Shown here piece after piece: positions 51,403 through 60,875 of a stretch of 64,000 nucleotides of DNA. Made by a program: the position numbers and the translations under genes. The notes under the pieces were generated by a model. It saw nothing but the letters and a program-made list of their open reading frames with translations, was not told where the DNA came from and did no database searches. Every line of letters begins with the position of its first letter. The first letter of the stretch is position 1. Location of the stretch: NCBI RefSeq assembly GCF_000026205.1, contig NC_011047.1, positions 248,001-312,000 on the forward strand, read 5' to 3'. This stretch comes from Candidatus Phytoplasma mali. Lineage in GTDB: Bacteria > Bacillota_I > Bacilli_A > Acholeplasmatales > Acholeplasmataceae.

Positions 51403-52212
51403 ATGCATAATAGTAAAAAAAAATATGGTCAAAATTTTTTAAGTGATATTAATTTATTAAAAAAAATAGTTAATGAAGCTAATTTAAAAAATAAGAATGT
51501 TGTAGAAATAGGACCCGGGAAAGGGGCTTTAACACAATTTATTATTTTACAATCAAAAAAATTTTTAGCTTATGAAATTGATGAAACATTAAAACCATTT
51601 TTAATTTTTGAAAAAAGTAATAATTTTAAAATTATTTATGATGATTTCTTAAAAAGAAATTTAAAAGAAGATTTTTTTAATTACTTCGGTGAAGAAAAAA
51701 TAACTTTAATTGGTAATTTGCCTTATTATATTACAACTCCGTTAATTTTTAAATTTTTAGAAGAAAAACAAATAAATTCTTTTACGATTATGTTACAAAA
51801 AGAAGTTGGCTTACGTTTATTAGCAAAACCGAATACAAAGCATTATAATGCATTATCGGTTATTATACAATTTTTAACAAAAATAAAAAAGATTTTAGAA
51901 GTTAAAAAAAATATGTTTAAACCAAAGCCTAAAGTAGATAGTATAGTTTTAAAATTTGATAAAAAAAATCAAAAAAATTTAACAATAAATTTTAAAAACA
52001 ATTTTTTTATTTTTGTTAAAATTTCTTTTAGTCAAAAAAGAAAAACTTTAATTAATAATTTAGTAAAAGGTTATAAAATTAATAAAAAAAAGATAATTAT
52101 TTTTTTTGATAATAATAATATTCAATATCATATTAGAGCAGAACAAATAAGTATTGAACTTTTCAAAGAAATTAGTTATTTATGGTTTATGTTTTTAAAA
52201 AACATAAATTAA
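51403..52212 (+). CDS. rsmA: 16S rRNA dimethyladenosine transferase RsmA/KsgA
   Basis: This 269-residue SAM enzyme dimethylates two adjacent adenosines in helix 45 of 16S rRNA. KKKYGQNFLSD, the SAM motif VVEIGPGKGALT, and the catalytic NLPYYITTPL are clear, and the C-terminal helical domain follows. An open frame extends back into the HD gene, but the ATG at 51403, five bases after the HD stop, gives the family-typical beginning. No good ribosome-binding site is visible, so translation probably relies on coupling to the upstream gene. Confidence 0.95.
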   Translation: MHNSKKKYGQNFLSDINLLKKIVNEANLKNKNVVEIGPGKGALTQFIILQSKKFLAYEIDETLKPFLIFEKSNNFKIIYDDFLKRNLKEDFFNYFGEEKITLIGNLPYYITTPLIFKFLEEKQINSFTIMLQKEVGLRLLAKPNTKHYNALSVIIQFLTKIKKILEVKKNMFKPKPKVDSIVLKFDKKNQKNLTINFKNNFFIFVKISFSQKRKTLINNLVKGYKINKKKIIIFFDNNNIQYHIRAEQISIELFKEISYLWFMFLKNIN

Positions 52213-52321
52213 TTAGTTTTTGTGTTATTATGTTAAAATATATTATATTAAGAATTTTTTAAGAAAATTTATATTTAAATTTTTAGATTTTTATAATAAA
52301 TATGGGAGAGTTTAAAATTAT

Positions 52322-52621
52322 ATGCAAATAACAAATGTAAGAATTATATTAATAAAAGATGATGCAAGTGTATTAAAAGGAATTGCTTCCGTTATATTTG
52401 ATGATGTTTTTTTGGTACGTGATATTAGAATAATTGAAAATGAAAAAGGTATGTTCATTTCTATGCCTAGTAAAAAAACAGCTAAAGGAATTATTAAAAA
52501 TATAGCTCATCCTTTGAATGCTGAAACAAGAAAAATGATGGAAATAGAAATTTATAAAGCTTATGATTTAAAAAAACAAGATTTGGCAAATGACAATCAA
52601 GAAAAAACAGAATTAAATTAA
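52322..52621 (+). CDS. spoVG: RNA-binding regulator SpoVG
   Basis: This 99-residue protein follows the SpoVG pattern almost without change: MQITNVRI, KGIASVIFDDVFLVRDIRII, GMFISMPSKKT and IAHPLNAETR. The family binds DNA and RNA and acts as a broad post-transcriptional regulator. It is not limited to sporulation and is kept in many wall-less parasites. A strong GGGAG lies 11 nt before the ATG. The gene is probably monocistronic, between rsmA and the metal ATPase. Confidence 0.95.
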   Translation: MQITNVRIILIKDDASVLKGIASVIFDDVFLVRDIRIIENEKGMFISMPSKKTAKGIIKNIAHPLNAETRKMMEIEIYKAYDLKKQDLANDNQEKTELN

Positions 52622-52704
52622 AATAAACTAAAATTTTTATAAAAATAAATTATTTTTGATAAAAATTATCTTTTAAAAATTTATATAAAGGAGTGTTAAA
52701 CAAA

Positions 52705-54708
52705 TTGTCGCATGATTTTTTGAAAAAAAATAAAAATAAAATATTTAAAACTCCTTTTATTTTATTTTTATTAGGTATAAATATTTATTTATTTATATTT
52801 TTACCTTTTTTTCATTTGGATCTTTTAACAATTCCTTGGAATAATTCTTATCCATTAACAGAAGGAATTTTTAAAATAATTGTAACATTTATCATTTTAA
52901 TATTAATTGGTTATCATATATTATACGAAGGTTTTATAGAAACCTTTAATGAAACAATTAAAAATAAAAAATTTACTCCAAATATTCATATTTTGATGTC
53001 ATTAGGTGCTTTGGGATTTATTTTTATAGGCAATTATAACGATTCAATTATATTAATCATTATTTTTTCAGGAGCTAATTTTTTAGAAGAATATGCCGAA
53101 TCTAAAAGTCATAAAGAAATAAAAAATCTTTTAAAAATGGCACCAACTAAAGCTCGTTTATTGAAAGAAAATAACAATATAGAAATTATTGATGTTAAAA
53201 AATTAAAAATTGGTGATCATATAATAATTTTAAATGGAGATCAAATACCTTCGGATGGGTTTATTTTTTCGGGTAATTCAACTATTAATGAGGCAAATAT
53301 TACAGGCGAAAGTTTACCTATTGATAAAAAAGAAGGAGATAGTATATTTTGTAGTACTATCAATATAACAAATTCATTTATTATGGAAATAACATCTAAT
53401 AGCGATGAAACAATTTTTTCTAAAATAATTAAATTGGTTAGTCAAAATAAAAATAATATTTCTAAAAAAGCTAGTTTTATTAAAAAAATAGAACCCATTT
53501 ATGTGAAATTAATATTAATTATTGTTTTTATAATTTTAATAATAGGTTTAATAATAGGAAAAATAACTAAAATAGATATTAATGAATTATTTTATAAAAC
53601 TATAATATTCTTAACAGTTGCTTCACCTTGCGCTTTGGCAGTTGCAGATATTCCTGCTACATTATCAGCTATCTCCAATTTAGCTAATAAAAAAATATTA
53701 TTAAAAGGTGGGAGAACATTAGAAATATTTTCTGATATAAAAAATATTGCTTTTGATAAAACAGGTACTTTAACTAAAGGAAAACCCGTAGTAGAAAATT
53801 TTATATTTAAAAATAATATATTAGAAAAAGATAAAAAAAAATATTTAGATATTTTGTTTGCTATGGAAAAAAAATCTAATCATCCAGTTGCTTTTTCAAT
53901 AAAAAATTTTTTAGAAAAAAATAAAAATATTGATAATAATTTAGAAATAGAAATTAAGAACTTACTTGGTGTTGGTATCGAAGCTTTTTATAAAAAAAAA
54001 TTTTATAAAGTTGCTAAAATTGATACATTTACAAATGTTACTGATTATATTTCATTAAAAACAAAAAAATTTTTATCTGAAGGAAAAACAGTTATTGGTT
54101 TCAGTTGTGATAATGAAATAATTATTTTAATAACTATTTTAGATAAATTAAGAGAAGAAGCAAAAGAAGTTGTTAAATATTTTAATGATCAAAAAATTAA
54201 TACCTTTATGATTACCGGAGATAATTACCAAACAGCTTTATCTTTGAAAAAAAAAATTCTTCTAAAAAAAATATTTCATAATGTTTTACCACATGAAAAA
54301 TCAGAAATTATTATAAAATTAAAAAATAAATATGGAATGATAGCTATGGTAGGTGATGGTGTAAATGATACTCCCGCTTTAGTTAATTCTGATGTTGGAA
54401 TTACATTAAAAGAAGGCACTGATGTTGCTATTGATGTTTCTGATGTTATTTTAATGCAAAATAATTTAAAACAAATTATTTATTTACATAAGATATCTAT
54501 TAAATTAAAAAAAATTTTGTGGCAAAATATTGTATTTTCGATTACAATAATTTGTTTATTAATTTTTATAAATTTTTACCCCTATATTACATGGATGCCG
54601 AAAAATTTCACCACTATAATAGTTGTATTTTGTCATGAATTAAGTACTATTTTAGTAATTTTAAATGGATTAAGAATGTTAAAAAAAATTAAAAATATTT
54701 TAATATAA
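52705..54708 (+). CDS. P1B-type heavy-metal ATPase
   Basis: A 667-residue metal exporter. Features in order: three or four N-terminal helices, ITGESLPI, helix 4 metal site SPCALAVADIPATL, phosphorylation site AFDKTGTLTKGKP, the P1B-specific HP dipeptide in SNHPVAF, and MVGDGVNDTPAL. Near the C-terminus, CHELSTILVILNGLRM holds the H-E/S-T helix-8 signature. SPC in helix 4 and HE..ST in helix 8 point to the P1B-4 group (Co2+, Zn2+ or Fe2+). No N-terminal CXXC or His-rich metal domain is present. The frame opens at a GTG (52693) that overlaps the AAAGGAG site, so the TTG at 52705 is the likely start. Confidence 0.9.
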   Translation: MSHDFLKKNKNKIFKTPFILFLLGINIYLFIFLPFFHLDLLTIPWNNSYPLTEGIFKIIVTFIILILIGYHILYEGFIETFNETIKNKKFTPNIHILMSLGALGFIFIGNYNDSIILIIIFSGANFLEEYAESKSHKEIKNLLKMAPTKARLLKENNNIEIIDVKKLKIGDHIIILNGDQIPSDGFIFSGNSTINEANITGESLPIDKKEGDSIFCSTINITNSFIMEITSNSDETIFSKIIKLVSQNKNNISKKASFIKKIEPIYVKLILIIVFIILIIGLIIGKITKIDINELFYKTIIFLTVASPCALAVADIPATLSAISNLANKKILLKGGRTLEIFSDIKNIAFDKTGTLTKGKPVVENFIFKNNILEKDKKKYLDILFAMEKKSNHPVAFSIKNFLEKNKNIDNNLEIEIKNLLGVGIEAFYKKKFYKVAKIDTFTNVTDYISLKTKKFLSEGKTVIGFSCDNEIIILITILDKLREEAKEVVKYFNDQKINTFMITGDNYQTALSLKKKILLKKIFHNVLPHEKSEIIIKLKNKYGMIAMVGDGVNDTPALVNSDVGITLKEGTDVAIDVSDVILMQNNLKQIIYLHKISIKLKKILWQNIVFSITIICLLIFINFYPYITWMPKNFTTIIVVFCHELSTILVILNGLRMLKKIKNILI

Positions 54709-54820
54709 AATATTATTCAATGTAAATTATTATATTTTTAAAATATAAAAAAATATAAAAACTATATTATAAAATAAAAAAGTAATAACAATATTAAAGA
54801 AAAAATATAATAATAGAAAG

Positions 54821-55453
54821 ATGATTAATTTAAAAAAAATGATTAAAATAGAATTTAAAAAAATATTTTCTTTTTTAGTAAAAATAAAAATAATATTGTG
54901 TTCATTCATATTAATTTATATGATGTCCATATTGATTCATGATTTTATAGATCCTAAAACAACAGTAAAACATCTTTTTTTTAATAAATATATAGTTAGT
55001 AGCGGTAGTATGGAACCAACTATAAACACTCATGATGGAGTGTTTGTTTTTAGAATAAATAACTGTGAAGACTTAAAAAAATCTACAAAGCCTCATGTTC
55101 CTGTTCCTTTTCCTAATGATAATAACTCTCAAAAAATTGAACAATTTGATAAAAATAATGATGACGGAGATATTATAGTTTTTCAAAATAAAATTAAACC
55201 TGCTGAAATGATTATTCATAGAGTTGTTCACAATGATAAAATAAACAAGAAAATAACGACTTTAGGAGATGCTAATGATTCTTATAATCAATCTGATCAA
55301 GATATTGATTATGATCAAGTTATTGGGAAATATATTTTTAAATTTAATCCAAAATATTTATTTATATTAACATTTTTAATTTTATTTATATTAATTTATA
55401 TTCCTGATATTGTAAAAAAATTTTTATATTACATTAAAAAGTTAAAAAAATAG
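54821..55453 (+). CDS. SipW/ER-type signal peptidase I
   Basis: This 210-residue membrane protease removes signal peptides from exported proteins. One helix at about 18-38 anchors it, and the catalytic part follows: VSSGSMEPTI with the nucleophile Ser, then IIHRVV with His in place of the usual bacterial Lys, and TLGDANDSYNQSDQD. Ser-His instead of Ser-Lys is the mark of the SipW/eukaryotic SEC11 type. A second helix (about 178-196) and a basic tail follow. The start at 54821 has AAAG directly before it; an ATG at 54839 is an alternative. The stop is 11 nt before ung. Confidence 0.9.
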   Translation: MINLKKMIKIEFKKIFSFLVKIKIILCSFILIYMMSILIHDFIDPKTTVKHLFFNKYIVSSGSMEPTINTHDGVFVFRINNCEDLKKSTKPHVPVPFPNDNNSQKIEQFDKNNDDGDIIVFQNKIKPAEMIIHRVVHNDKINKKITTLGDANDSYNQSDQDIDYDQVIGKYIFKFNPKYLFILTFLILFILIYIPDIVKKFLYYIKKLKK

Positions 55454-55464
55454 GAATTTAAAAA

Positions 55465-56106
55465 ATGTGGTCTAAAATTATCAATAAAGAAAAAAATAAA
55501 CCATACTTTAAAAGTATGGTTTATTTTTTACAAAAAGAAATAAAAAAGGGGAAAATTATATTTCCCGAATTTCAAAAAATTTTTTTAGCTTTTGAATTAA
55601 CACCTTATGAAAAAGTAAAAGCAGTTATTTTAGGACAAGATCCTTATTCTGGGGATAACCAGGCTCATGGTTTATCTTTTAGTGTTAAAAATAATAAAAC
55701 CCCTCCTAGTTTGAATAATATTTTTAAAGAATTAAAAAATGATCTAGGGATTATAAATAATAAAAATAATTTAAAATCATGGGCTCTAGAGGGAGTGTTA
55801 ATGTTAAATTCTATTTTGACTGTTGAAAGATTTAAATCTTTTAGTCATAATAATATTGGTTGGCAAATATTTACTAAAAATATTTTTAAATTTTTACAAC
55901 AAAGACAAAATATTGTTTATATTTTATGGGGTAAATTTGCTCAAAATTATGAAAAATATATTATTAAAGAAAAAAATTATATTATAAAAAGTTCTCATCC
56001 TTCTCCCTTGTCATCTTATCTTGGATTTTTTAATTCTAAACCTTTTTCTAAAACCAACAATTTTTTATCTTTTCGAAATATAAAAATTATTAATTGGAAA
56101 ACATAA
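55465..56106 (+). CDS. ung: Uracil-DNA glycosylase
   Basis: This 213-residue repair enzyme removes uracil from DNA. The water-activating loop is VILGQDPYSGDNQAHGLSFS, with catalytic Asp in GQDPY. LNSILTVE, ILWGKFAQ and the DNA-intercalation loop SSHPSPLSSYLGFF with its catalytic His are present. AGGAA lies 9 nt before the ATG. Codons around residues 11-20 (KPYFKSMVY) are encoded within a perfect 15-bp inverted repeat followed by T's, described separately. dut follows about 110 nt downstream, so both uracil-control functions are neighbours. Confidence 0.96.
   Translation: MWSKIINKEKNKPYFKSMVYFLQKEIKKGKIIFPEFQKIFLAFELTPYEKVKAVILGQDPYSGDNQAHGLSFSVKNNKTPPSLNNIFKELKNDLGIINNKNNLKSWALEGVLMLNSILTVERFKSFSHNNIGWQIFTKNIFKFLQQRQNIVYILWGKFAQNYEKYIIKEKNYIIKSSHPSPLSSYLGFFNSKPFSKTNNFLSFRNIKIINWKT
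55495..55529 (+). terminator. Terminator-like palindrome inside the ung coding start
   Basis: AATAAACCATACTTT (55495-55509), one A, then its exact reverse complement (55511-55525), followed by four T. It encodes conserved Ung residues. It would form a very stable hairpin and may terminate transcription of the signal peptidase gene or attenuate ung. Confidence 0.7.
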
Positions 56107-56218
56107 TTAAAATATTTTAATATAAATTTTTTTTTATTAAATATATTTTTTTCATAAAAATAATAAAAAAATAAATTTTAAAATTAAGTAATAAAATAAA
56201 AATAAAAAGAGAATTAAT

Positions 56219-56686
56219 ATGAAAAAAAATCAACGTTATTTTGAAATTATTAGTAATTACACAAATCATAATATTAAAATACCTCAACGACAAACTAAAT
56301 TTAGCGCAGGTTATGATTTAGAATCAGCTGAAGATATTATTTTTCAACCAAAAGAAATTAAATTAGTACCTACCGGAGTTAAAGCTTATTTTGAACCAGA
56401 AGAATTTTTAATTATTTGCATCAGATCTTCTGTACCTATTAAAAAAAAATTAATATTATCTAATGGTGTTGGAATTATTGATCATGATTATTATAATAAT
56501 AAAGAAAACGAAGGACATATTTTTATTAGTTTATATAATTTTACAAACGAAACTATAAAAATTAATAAAGGCGAGAGAATTGCGCAAGGAATTTTTCAAA
56601 AATATTATTTAGTGACAGAAAAAATAGATAATAATAAAATTTCTAATAATAAAAGAAAAGGTGGTTTTGGCAGTACTAATTATTAA
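56219..56686 (+). CDS. dut: Trimeric dUTPase
   Basis: This 155-residue enzyme hydrolyses dUTP to dUMP and keeps uracil out of DNA. All five dUTPase motifs are visible: SAGYDLESAED, IRSSVPIK, GVGIIDHDYY with catalytic Asp, GERIAQGIF and the C-terminal RKGGFGST arm. An insert around NNKENEGH gives a slightly longer motif 3 region. AAAGAGAA lies about 10 nt before the ATG. It lies next to ung. Confidence 0.95.
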   Translation: MKKNQRYFEIISNYTNHNIKIPQRQTKFSAGYDLESAEDIIFQPKEIKLVPTGVKAYFEPEEFLIICIRSSVPIKKKLILSNGVGIIDHDYYNNKENEGHIFISLYNFTNETIKINKGERIAQGIFQKYYLVTEKIDNNKISNNKRKGGFGSTNY

Positions 56687-56866
56687 TGTTTTATAATTAA
56701 ATTTAAAAAAATATAAAAATATGTTAAAATTTTAGATATGTGTAATTGAAAAAAAATAAAATTAAAATACATGAATAATGTTTGAATATTCTAGTGCTTT
56801 TAAATTAAAAAAGTGGATATTTTTAAGTTATTCAGAAGATAAAAACAAAAAAGAGGGATTATAAAA

Positions 56867-57601
56867 ATGGCTGCTGTCGTTACAATTAAACAATTATTAG
56901 AATCAGGAATACATTTTGGACATATTACAAGAAAATGGAATCCCAAAATGAAACAATATATTTTTACTTCAAGAAATGGTATTCATATCATTGATTTAAA
57001 AAAAACAGTAGAAAAAATTGAAAAAGCTTATCAAGAATTACAAAAAATAGCTGCTACTGGTGGTAAAATATTATTTTTAGCTACAAAAAAACAAATTAAA
57101 AATATAATAAAAGAAGAAGCACAAGACGCGCAACAATATTATGTGATTCAAAGATGGTTAGGTGGCACTTTTACTAATTTTAAAACTATTACGCAAAGAA
57201 TTAATTTATTACATCAATTATACAAACAAGAAAAAGATGGTTTGTGGAAAAAATTACCTAAAAAAGAAGTATCAAAATTAATGCAAAAAAGAGAAAAATT
57301 AGAAAAATTTTTGGGTGGCATTAAAAATATGAAAACATTACCGCAAGCAATTTTTATTGTGGATCCACAAAAAGAAATTATTGCAGTTTATGAAGCTGCT
57401 AAATTAGGAATTAAAATTTTTGGAATTGTTGATACTAATTGTGACCCAGATTTAGTAGATTATATAATTCCGGCTAATGATGATGCTATTAGAGGAGTAA
57501 AATTGATTACTTCGATTATAGCTAAAGCAATGAAGGAAACAACAGTAGAAATAAATAATAATAATGTTGATGAAAAAAACAATCAAGTTATACAAAAATA
57601 A
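56867..57601 (+). CDS. rpsB: 30S ribosomal protein S2
   Basis: The 244-residue protein has the S2 hallmarks: [65 protein letters not shown] and [27 protein letters not shown] lies 10 nt before the ATG. A 180-bp leader precedes it, with a possible -10 (ATGTTAAAAT near 56723). It is the first gene of the conserved rpsB-tsf-pyrH-frr-cdsA order. Confidence 0.97.
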   Translation: MAAVVTIKQLLESGIHFGHITRKWNPKMKQYIFTSRNGIHIIDLKKTVEKIEKAYQELQKIAATGGKILFLATKKQIKNIIKEEAQDAQQYYVIQRWLGGTFTNFKTITQRINLLHQLYKQEKDGLWKKLPKKEVSKLMQKREKLEKFLGGIKNMKTLPQAIFIVDPQKEIIAVYEAAKLGIKIFGIVDTNCDPDLVDYIIPANDDAIRGVKLITSIIAKAMKETTVEINNNNVDEKNNQVIQK

Positions 57602-57658
57602 TTAAATTTATTATTATTTTTTTCATTAATTAATTTTAAAAAAAGGATAAAAAATAAA

Positions 57659-58498
57659 ATGCAATTTGATGTAGAAAAAATCAAATTTTTAAGAAATAAA
57701 ACACAAGCAGGAATAATGGATTGTCAAAAAGCATTAATTAATTCTAAAGGTGATATTGATCAAGCTATTATTTTTTTAAGAAAACAAGGTATTAAAAAAG
57801 CATCCGAGATAACTGGGAAAATATTGGGTGAAGGTTTAACTAATGTAATCATAGATAATAATGAAGCTGTTTTATATGAATTAAATTCTGAAACAGATTT
57901 TGTTGCAAAAAATAAAATTTTTTTAGATTTATTAAATTTGTTAGGAAAAATTTTATTAAAAGAAACTAAACCAAATATGAATATAGATGAAATTTTAAAT
58001 TTAAAATTTGAAGATAAAAAAATTAAAGATTTATTATTAGAAAAAACCGCTATAGTTCAAGAAAAAATTTGTTTGAGAAAAGTTATTAAGGTTATTAAAA
58101 AAGATGATGAAAATTTTGGAATGTATAAACATCAAAATGGTTTTATTTCTGTTTTAGTAATTACTAAAAATAGTAAAAAAGATGTTTCAGAAGATATAGC
58201 TATGCATATAGCAGCAAATAAACCAAAGTTTATAAATAAAGAACAAGTAGATTTAGAAACATTAAATCAAGAAAAATCAATTATCGAAGCACAAGTAAAT
58301 AAAGAATTAGGAAATGAAAAAACATTTAATATAAAAGAAAAAATCATAGAAGGTCGTTTAAATAAATTTATTCAAAATATTTGTTTAATAGAACAATCTT
58401 TTGTAAAAAATCCTGAGCAAAAATTAAGAGATTATCTTAAAGAAAAAGAAGTTGAAATTATTAATTATTGGCGTTTAGAAGTAGGAGAAAGGATTTAA
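57659..58498 (+). CDS. tsf: Elongation factor Ts
   Basis: The 279-residue nucleotide exchange factor regenerates EF-Tu-GTP. The N-terminal UBA-like part reads LRNKTQAGIMDCQKAL and IDQAIIFLRKQGIKKA. The core has LNSETDFVAKN, the contact loop with EF-Tu, and IAMHIAANKPKFI. AAAAAGGA lies about 10 nt before the ATG. It lies 57 nt after rpsB, the usual partner. Confidence 0.97.
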   Translation: MQFDVEKIKFLRNKTQAGIMDCQKALINSKGDIDQAIIFLRKQGIKKASEITGKILGEGLTNVIIDNNEAVLYELNSETDFVAKNKIFLDLLNLLGKILLKETKPNMNIDEILNLKFEDKKIKDLLLEKTAIVQEKICLRKVIKVIKKDDENFGMYKHQNGFISVLVITKNSKKDVSEDIAMHIAANKPKFINKEQVDLETLNQEKSIIEAQVNKELGNEKTFNIKEKIIEGRLNKFIQNICLIEQSFVKNPEQKLRDYLKEKEVEIINYWRLEVGERI

Positions 58499-58589
58499 AA
58501 AATATAAAAAATAAAAAAATGTATATTTTTTAAAAATTATTATATATTAATAAAATTAATTTATCTTTGGAACAGGGAAATATTATTTT

Positions 58590-59315
58590 ATGTATAAAAG
58601 AATTCTTTTAAAATTGAGTGGTGAAGCATTAAAAGGTAATGAAAATTACGGTATAGATGTTGGTGAAATACGTAAAATAGTTGAGGAAATTAAAGAAATT
58701 AAAAAATTAGGAACTGAAATAATTATTGTAGTTGGCGCAGGTAATATTTGGCGTGGTTTTGATGGGCAACAAAAATTTGGAATGGATAGAGTTCAAGCCG
58801 ATTATATAGGTATGTTAGGTACAATTATGAATTCTTTAATTTTACAAGATGCTTTAGAACAAATCAATATTCAAACTAGAGTAATGACAGCTTTTTCTGT
58901 ACCAACAGTAGCGGAGCCTTATATAAGAAGAAGAGCTTTGCGTCATTTAGATAAAGGTAGAGTAGTTATTTTAGGTGCAGGGTTAGGTTCGCCATATTTT
59001 TCTACAGATACGGCTGCTTCTTTAAGAGTGATTGAATTAAAAGCTGATGTATTTTGTATGGCTAAATTTGGTGTAGAAGGTGTTTATGATAAAGATCCTA
59101 GAAAATTTAAAGATGCTATTTTGTTATCTAAAATAACTCATGAGCAATTAATTTCAAAAAAATCAGATATAATGGATTTAACAGCAGTTTCTTTATGTTG
59201 GGAAAACAATATAGATATTTTGGTTTTTAATATGAGCACTAAAGGTAACATAAAAAAATCTTTTTTAAAAGAAAAAATTGGGACCATTATTACTTCTAAA
59301 AATAAGGATAAATAA
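58590..59315 (+). CDS. pyrH: Uridylate kinase
   Basis: The 241-residue UMP kinase makes UDP for RNA and DNA precursors. KRILLKLSGEALKG, VVGAGNIWRG, ADYIGMLGTIMNSL, GAGLGSPYFSTDTAASLRVIE and GVEGVYDKDPRK are the amino-acid-kinase fold signatures of bacterial PyrH. CAGGGAAA lies about 8 nt before the ATG. The frr start is only 2 nt behind its stop, with AAGGA inside the pyrH end. Confidence 0.97.
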   Translation: MYKRILLKLSGEALKGNENYGIDVGEIRKIVEEIKEIKKLGTEIIIVVGAGNIWRGFDGQQKFGMDRVQADYIGMLGTIMNSLILQDALEQINIQTRVMTAFSVPTVAEPYIRRRALRHLDKGRVVILGAGLGSPYFSTDTAASLRVIELKADVFCMAKFGVEGVYDKDPRKFKDAILLSKITHEQLISKKSDIMDLTAVSLCWENNIDILVFNMSTKGNIKKSFLKEKIGTIITSKNKDK

Positions 59316-59317
59316 AA

Positions 59318-59875
59318 ATGCAAGAACAAATGAATGAAATTTTAACTAATGTTGAAAACAAAATGCAAAAATCAAGCATTGAAATGTTAAAAGAATTATC
59401 TAGTATTAGAACAGATATATCTAATCCTAATGTTTTAGATAAAATTAATATCAACTATTATGGTGAAAATATATCTTTAAAACAATTAAGTTCTATTAGT
59501 GTTGTTGAAGGGAACCAATTAAACATAAAACCATATGATATCAAAATAACAGATCAAATTAAAAAAGCTATTTTAGCTTCAGATTTAGGAATAAATCCAG
59601 AAGTAGTTAATAATTCACTTATTAAATTAATTTTTCCACCATTAACAGAAGAAAGAAGAAAATCATTAATTAAACAAGTGGAAAAAATTTCTGAAAATGT
59701 TAAAGTTGTAATTAGAAATATTCGTCGTGAAGGCAATAATAAAATTAAAACAATGATATTAACAAAAGATTTAGAGTTACTTTTTTTAAAAAAAAATCAA
59801 ATTTTAACTGATAAATATATTGAATTAATAGAAAAACAAACTAATGATAAAAAAAAAGAATTATTAAAAATTTAA
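59318..59875 (+). CDS. frr: Ribosome recycling factor
   Basis: This 185-residue protein splits post-termination ribosomes with EF-G. The tRNA-like shape is reflected by two long helical segments. Conserved pieces are KELSSIRTDISNPNVLDKI, YYGENISLKQLSSISV, IKPYDIKITDQIKKAI, FPPLTEERRKSLIKQ and VVIRNIRREGNNKIK. It overlaps functionally with the pyrH transcript (2-nt gap). Confidence 0.97.
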   Translation: MQEQMNEILTNVENKMQKSSIEMLKELSSIRTDISNPNVLDKININYYGENISLKQLSSISVVEGNQLNIKPYDIKITDQIKKAILASDLGINPEVVNNSLIKLIFPPLTEERRKSLIKQVEKISENVKVVIRNIRREGNNKIKTMILTKDLELLFLKKNQILTDKYIELIEKQTNDKKKELLKI

Positions 59876-59932
59876 AGCATATAAAATAAAAAATATTTTA
59901 ATTATAACTTAAATTATAAAAGGAATTATATA

Positions 59933-60826
59933 GTGAAACAAAGAATAATTACTGGAATATTTTTATTTTTATTTTTATTTTTATTTTTTATATTACAATT
60001 AAATTTCTTAGAGTATCGTTTTGATTTATCAATTTTATTAGGATTTTTTTTTATTGTTTTAGCTAGTCAAGAAATGTTTAATATGATTGAACAAAAAAAA
60101 AAAATAAAATTTAATTATAAAATATTTATTTTAATATCAAGTGTAATTGTTTTTTTATTTTCTTTATTACAATGGTCCAGTGATGATGGTAATAATAATA
60201 ACTTAGAAAACGGAATAATACAATATTTATCAATATTTGTTTTATTTGTAATTTTAATATTATTAATATTTTTTGTTATTTTTGATAGCATTATAGTAAA
60301 AGATTTAGAAATAAATTTTATTATCATATTTTATATTAGTATTGGAACATCGAGTTTTTTTTCAATTTTTTTAAAAAATCCCCTTTTTTTTTGGTATATT
60401 ATTTTAATTACTGTTTTAACAGATAGTTTTTCTTTTTTAACTGGTTTTTTGTTTGGTAAAAAAAAAATATTTCCAAATATAAGTCCTAATAAAACTTTAG
60501 AAGGATATATATATGGTAACATATTATCTACTTTTATTATTTTTTTAATTTATTATTCTATCAACAGGTTTTTGAATATTAATTTTTTTCCAATTCAGAA
60601 CCCATTTATTTTTATTATAGTTACTTTTTTTAATTCTATTATTGTACAAACGGGTGATTTAATAAATTCTAAAATTAAAAGAAATTATAATATTAAAGAT
60701 TTTGGCAAATTACTTCCTGGTCATGGTGGATTATTAGATCGTTTTGATTCTGTATTATTTCTTTCTTTATTTATAAATTTTATTTTTAAATTTCAAAATT
60801 TAATAATAAATCTAAAAATATTATAA
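59933..60826 (+). CDS. cdsA: Phosphatidate cytidylyltransferase
   Basis: This 297-residue membrane enzyme makes CDP-diacylglycerol, the precursor of the cell's anionic phospholipids. About seven or eight hydrophobic helices are seen. The C-terminal signature NSKIKRNYNIKDFGKLLPGH with GGLLDRFDSVL is the CDS family motif with its metal-binding aspartates. The start is a GTG with AAAAGGA 8-9 nt upstream. It completes the rpsB-tsf-pyrH-frr-cdsA run. Confidence 0.95.
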   Translation: MKQRIITGIFLFLFLFLFFILQLNFLEYRFDLSILLGFFFIVLASQEMFNMIEQKKKIKFNYKIFILISSVIVFLFSLLQWSSDDGNNNNLENGIIQYLSIFVLFVILILLIFFVIFDSIIVKDLEINFIIIFYISIGTSSFFSIFLKNPLFFWYIILITVLTDSFSFLTGFLFGKKKIFPNISPNKTLEGYIYGNILSTFIIFLIYYSINRFLNINFFPIQNPFIFIIVTFFNSIIVQTGDLINSKIKRNYNIKDFGKLLPGHGGLLDRFDSVLFLSLFINFIFKFQNLIINLKIL

Positions 60827-60875
60827 TAAATAATATAAATATTTATTATAATATTTTTTGGATTAGTTTATGTAA

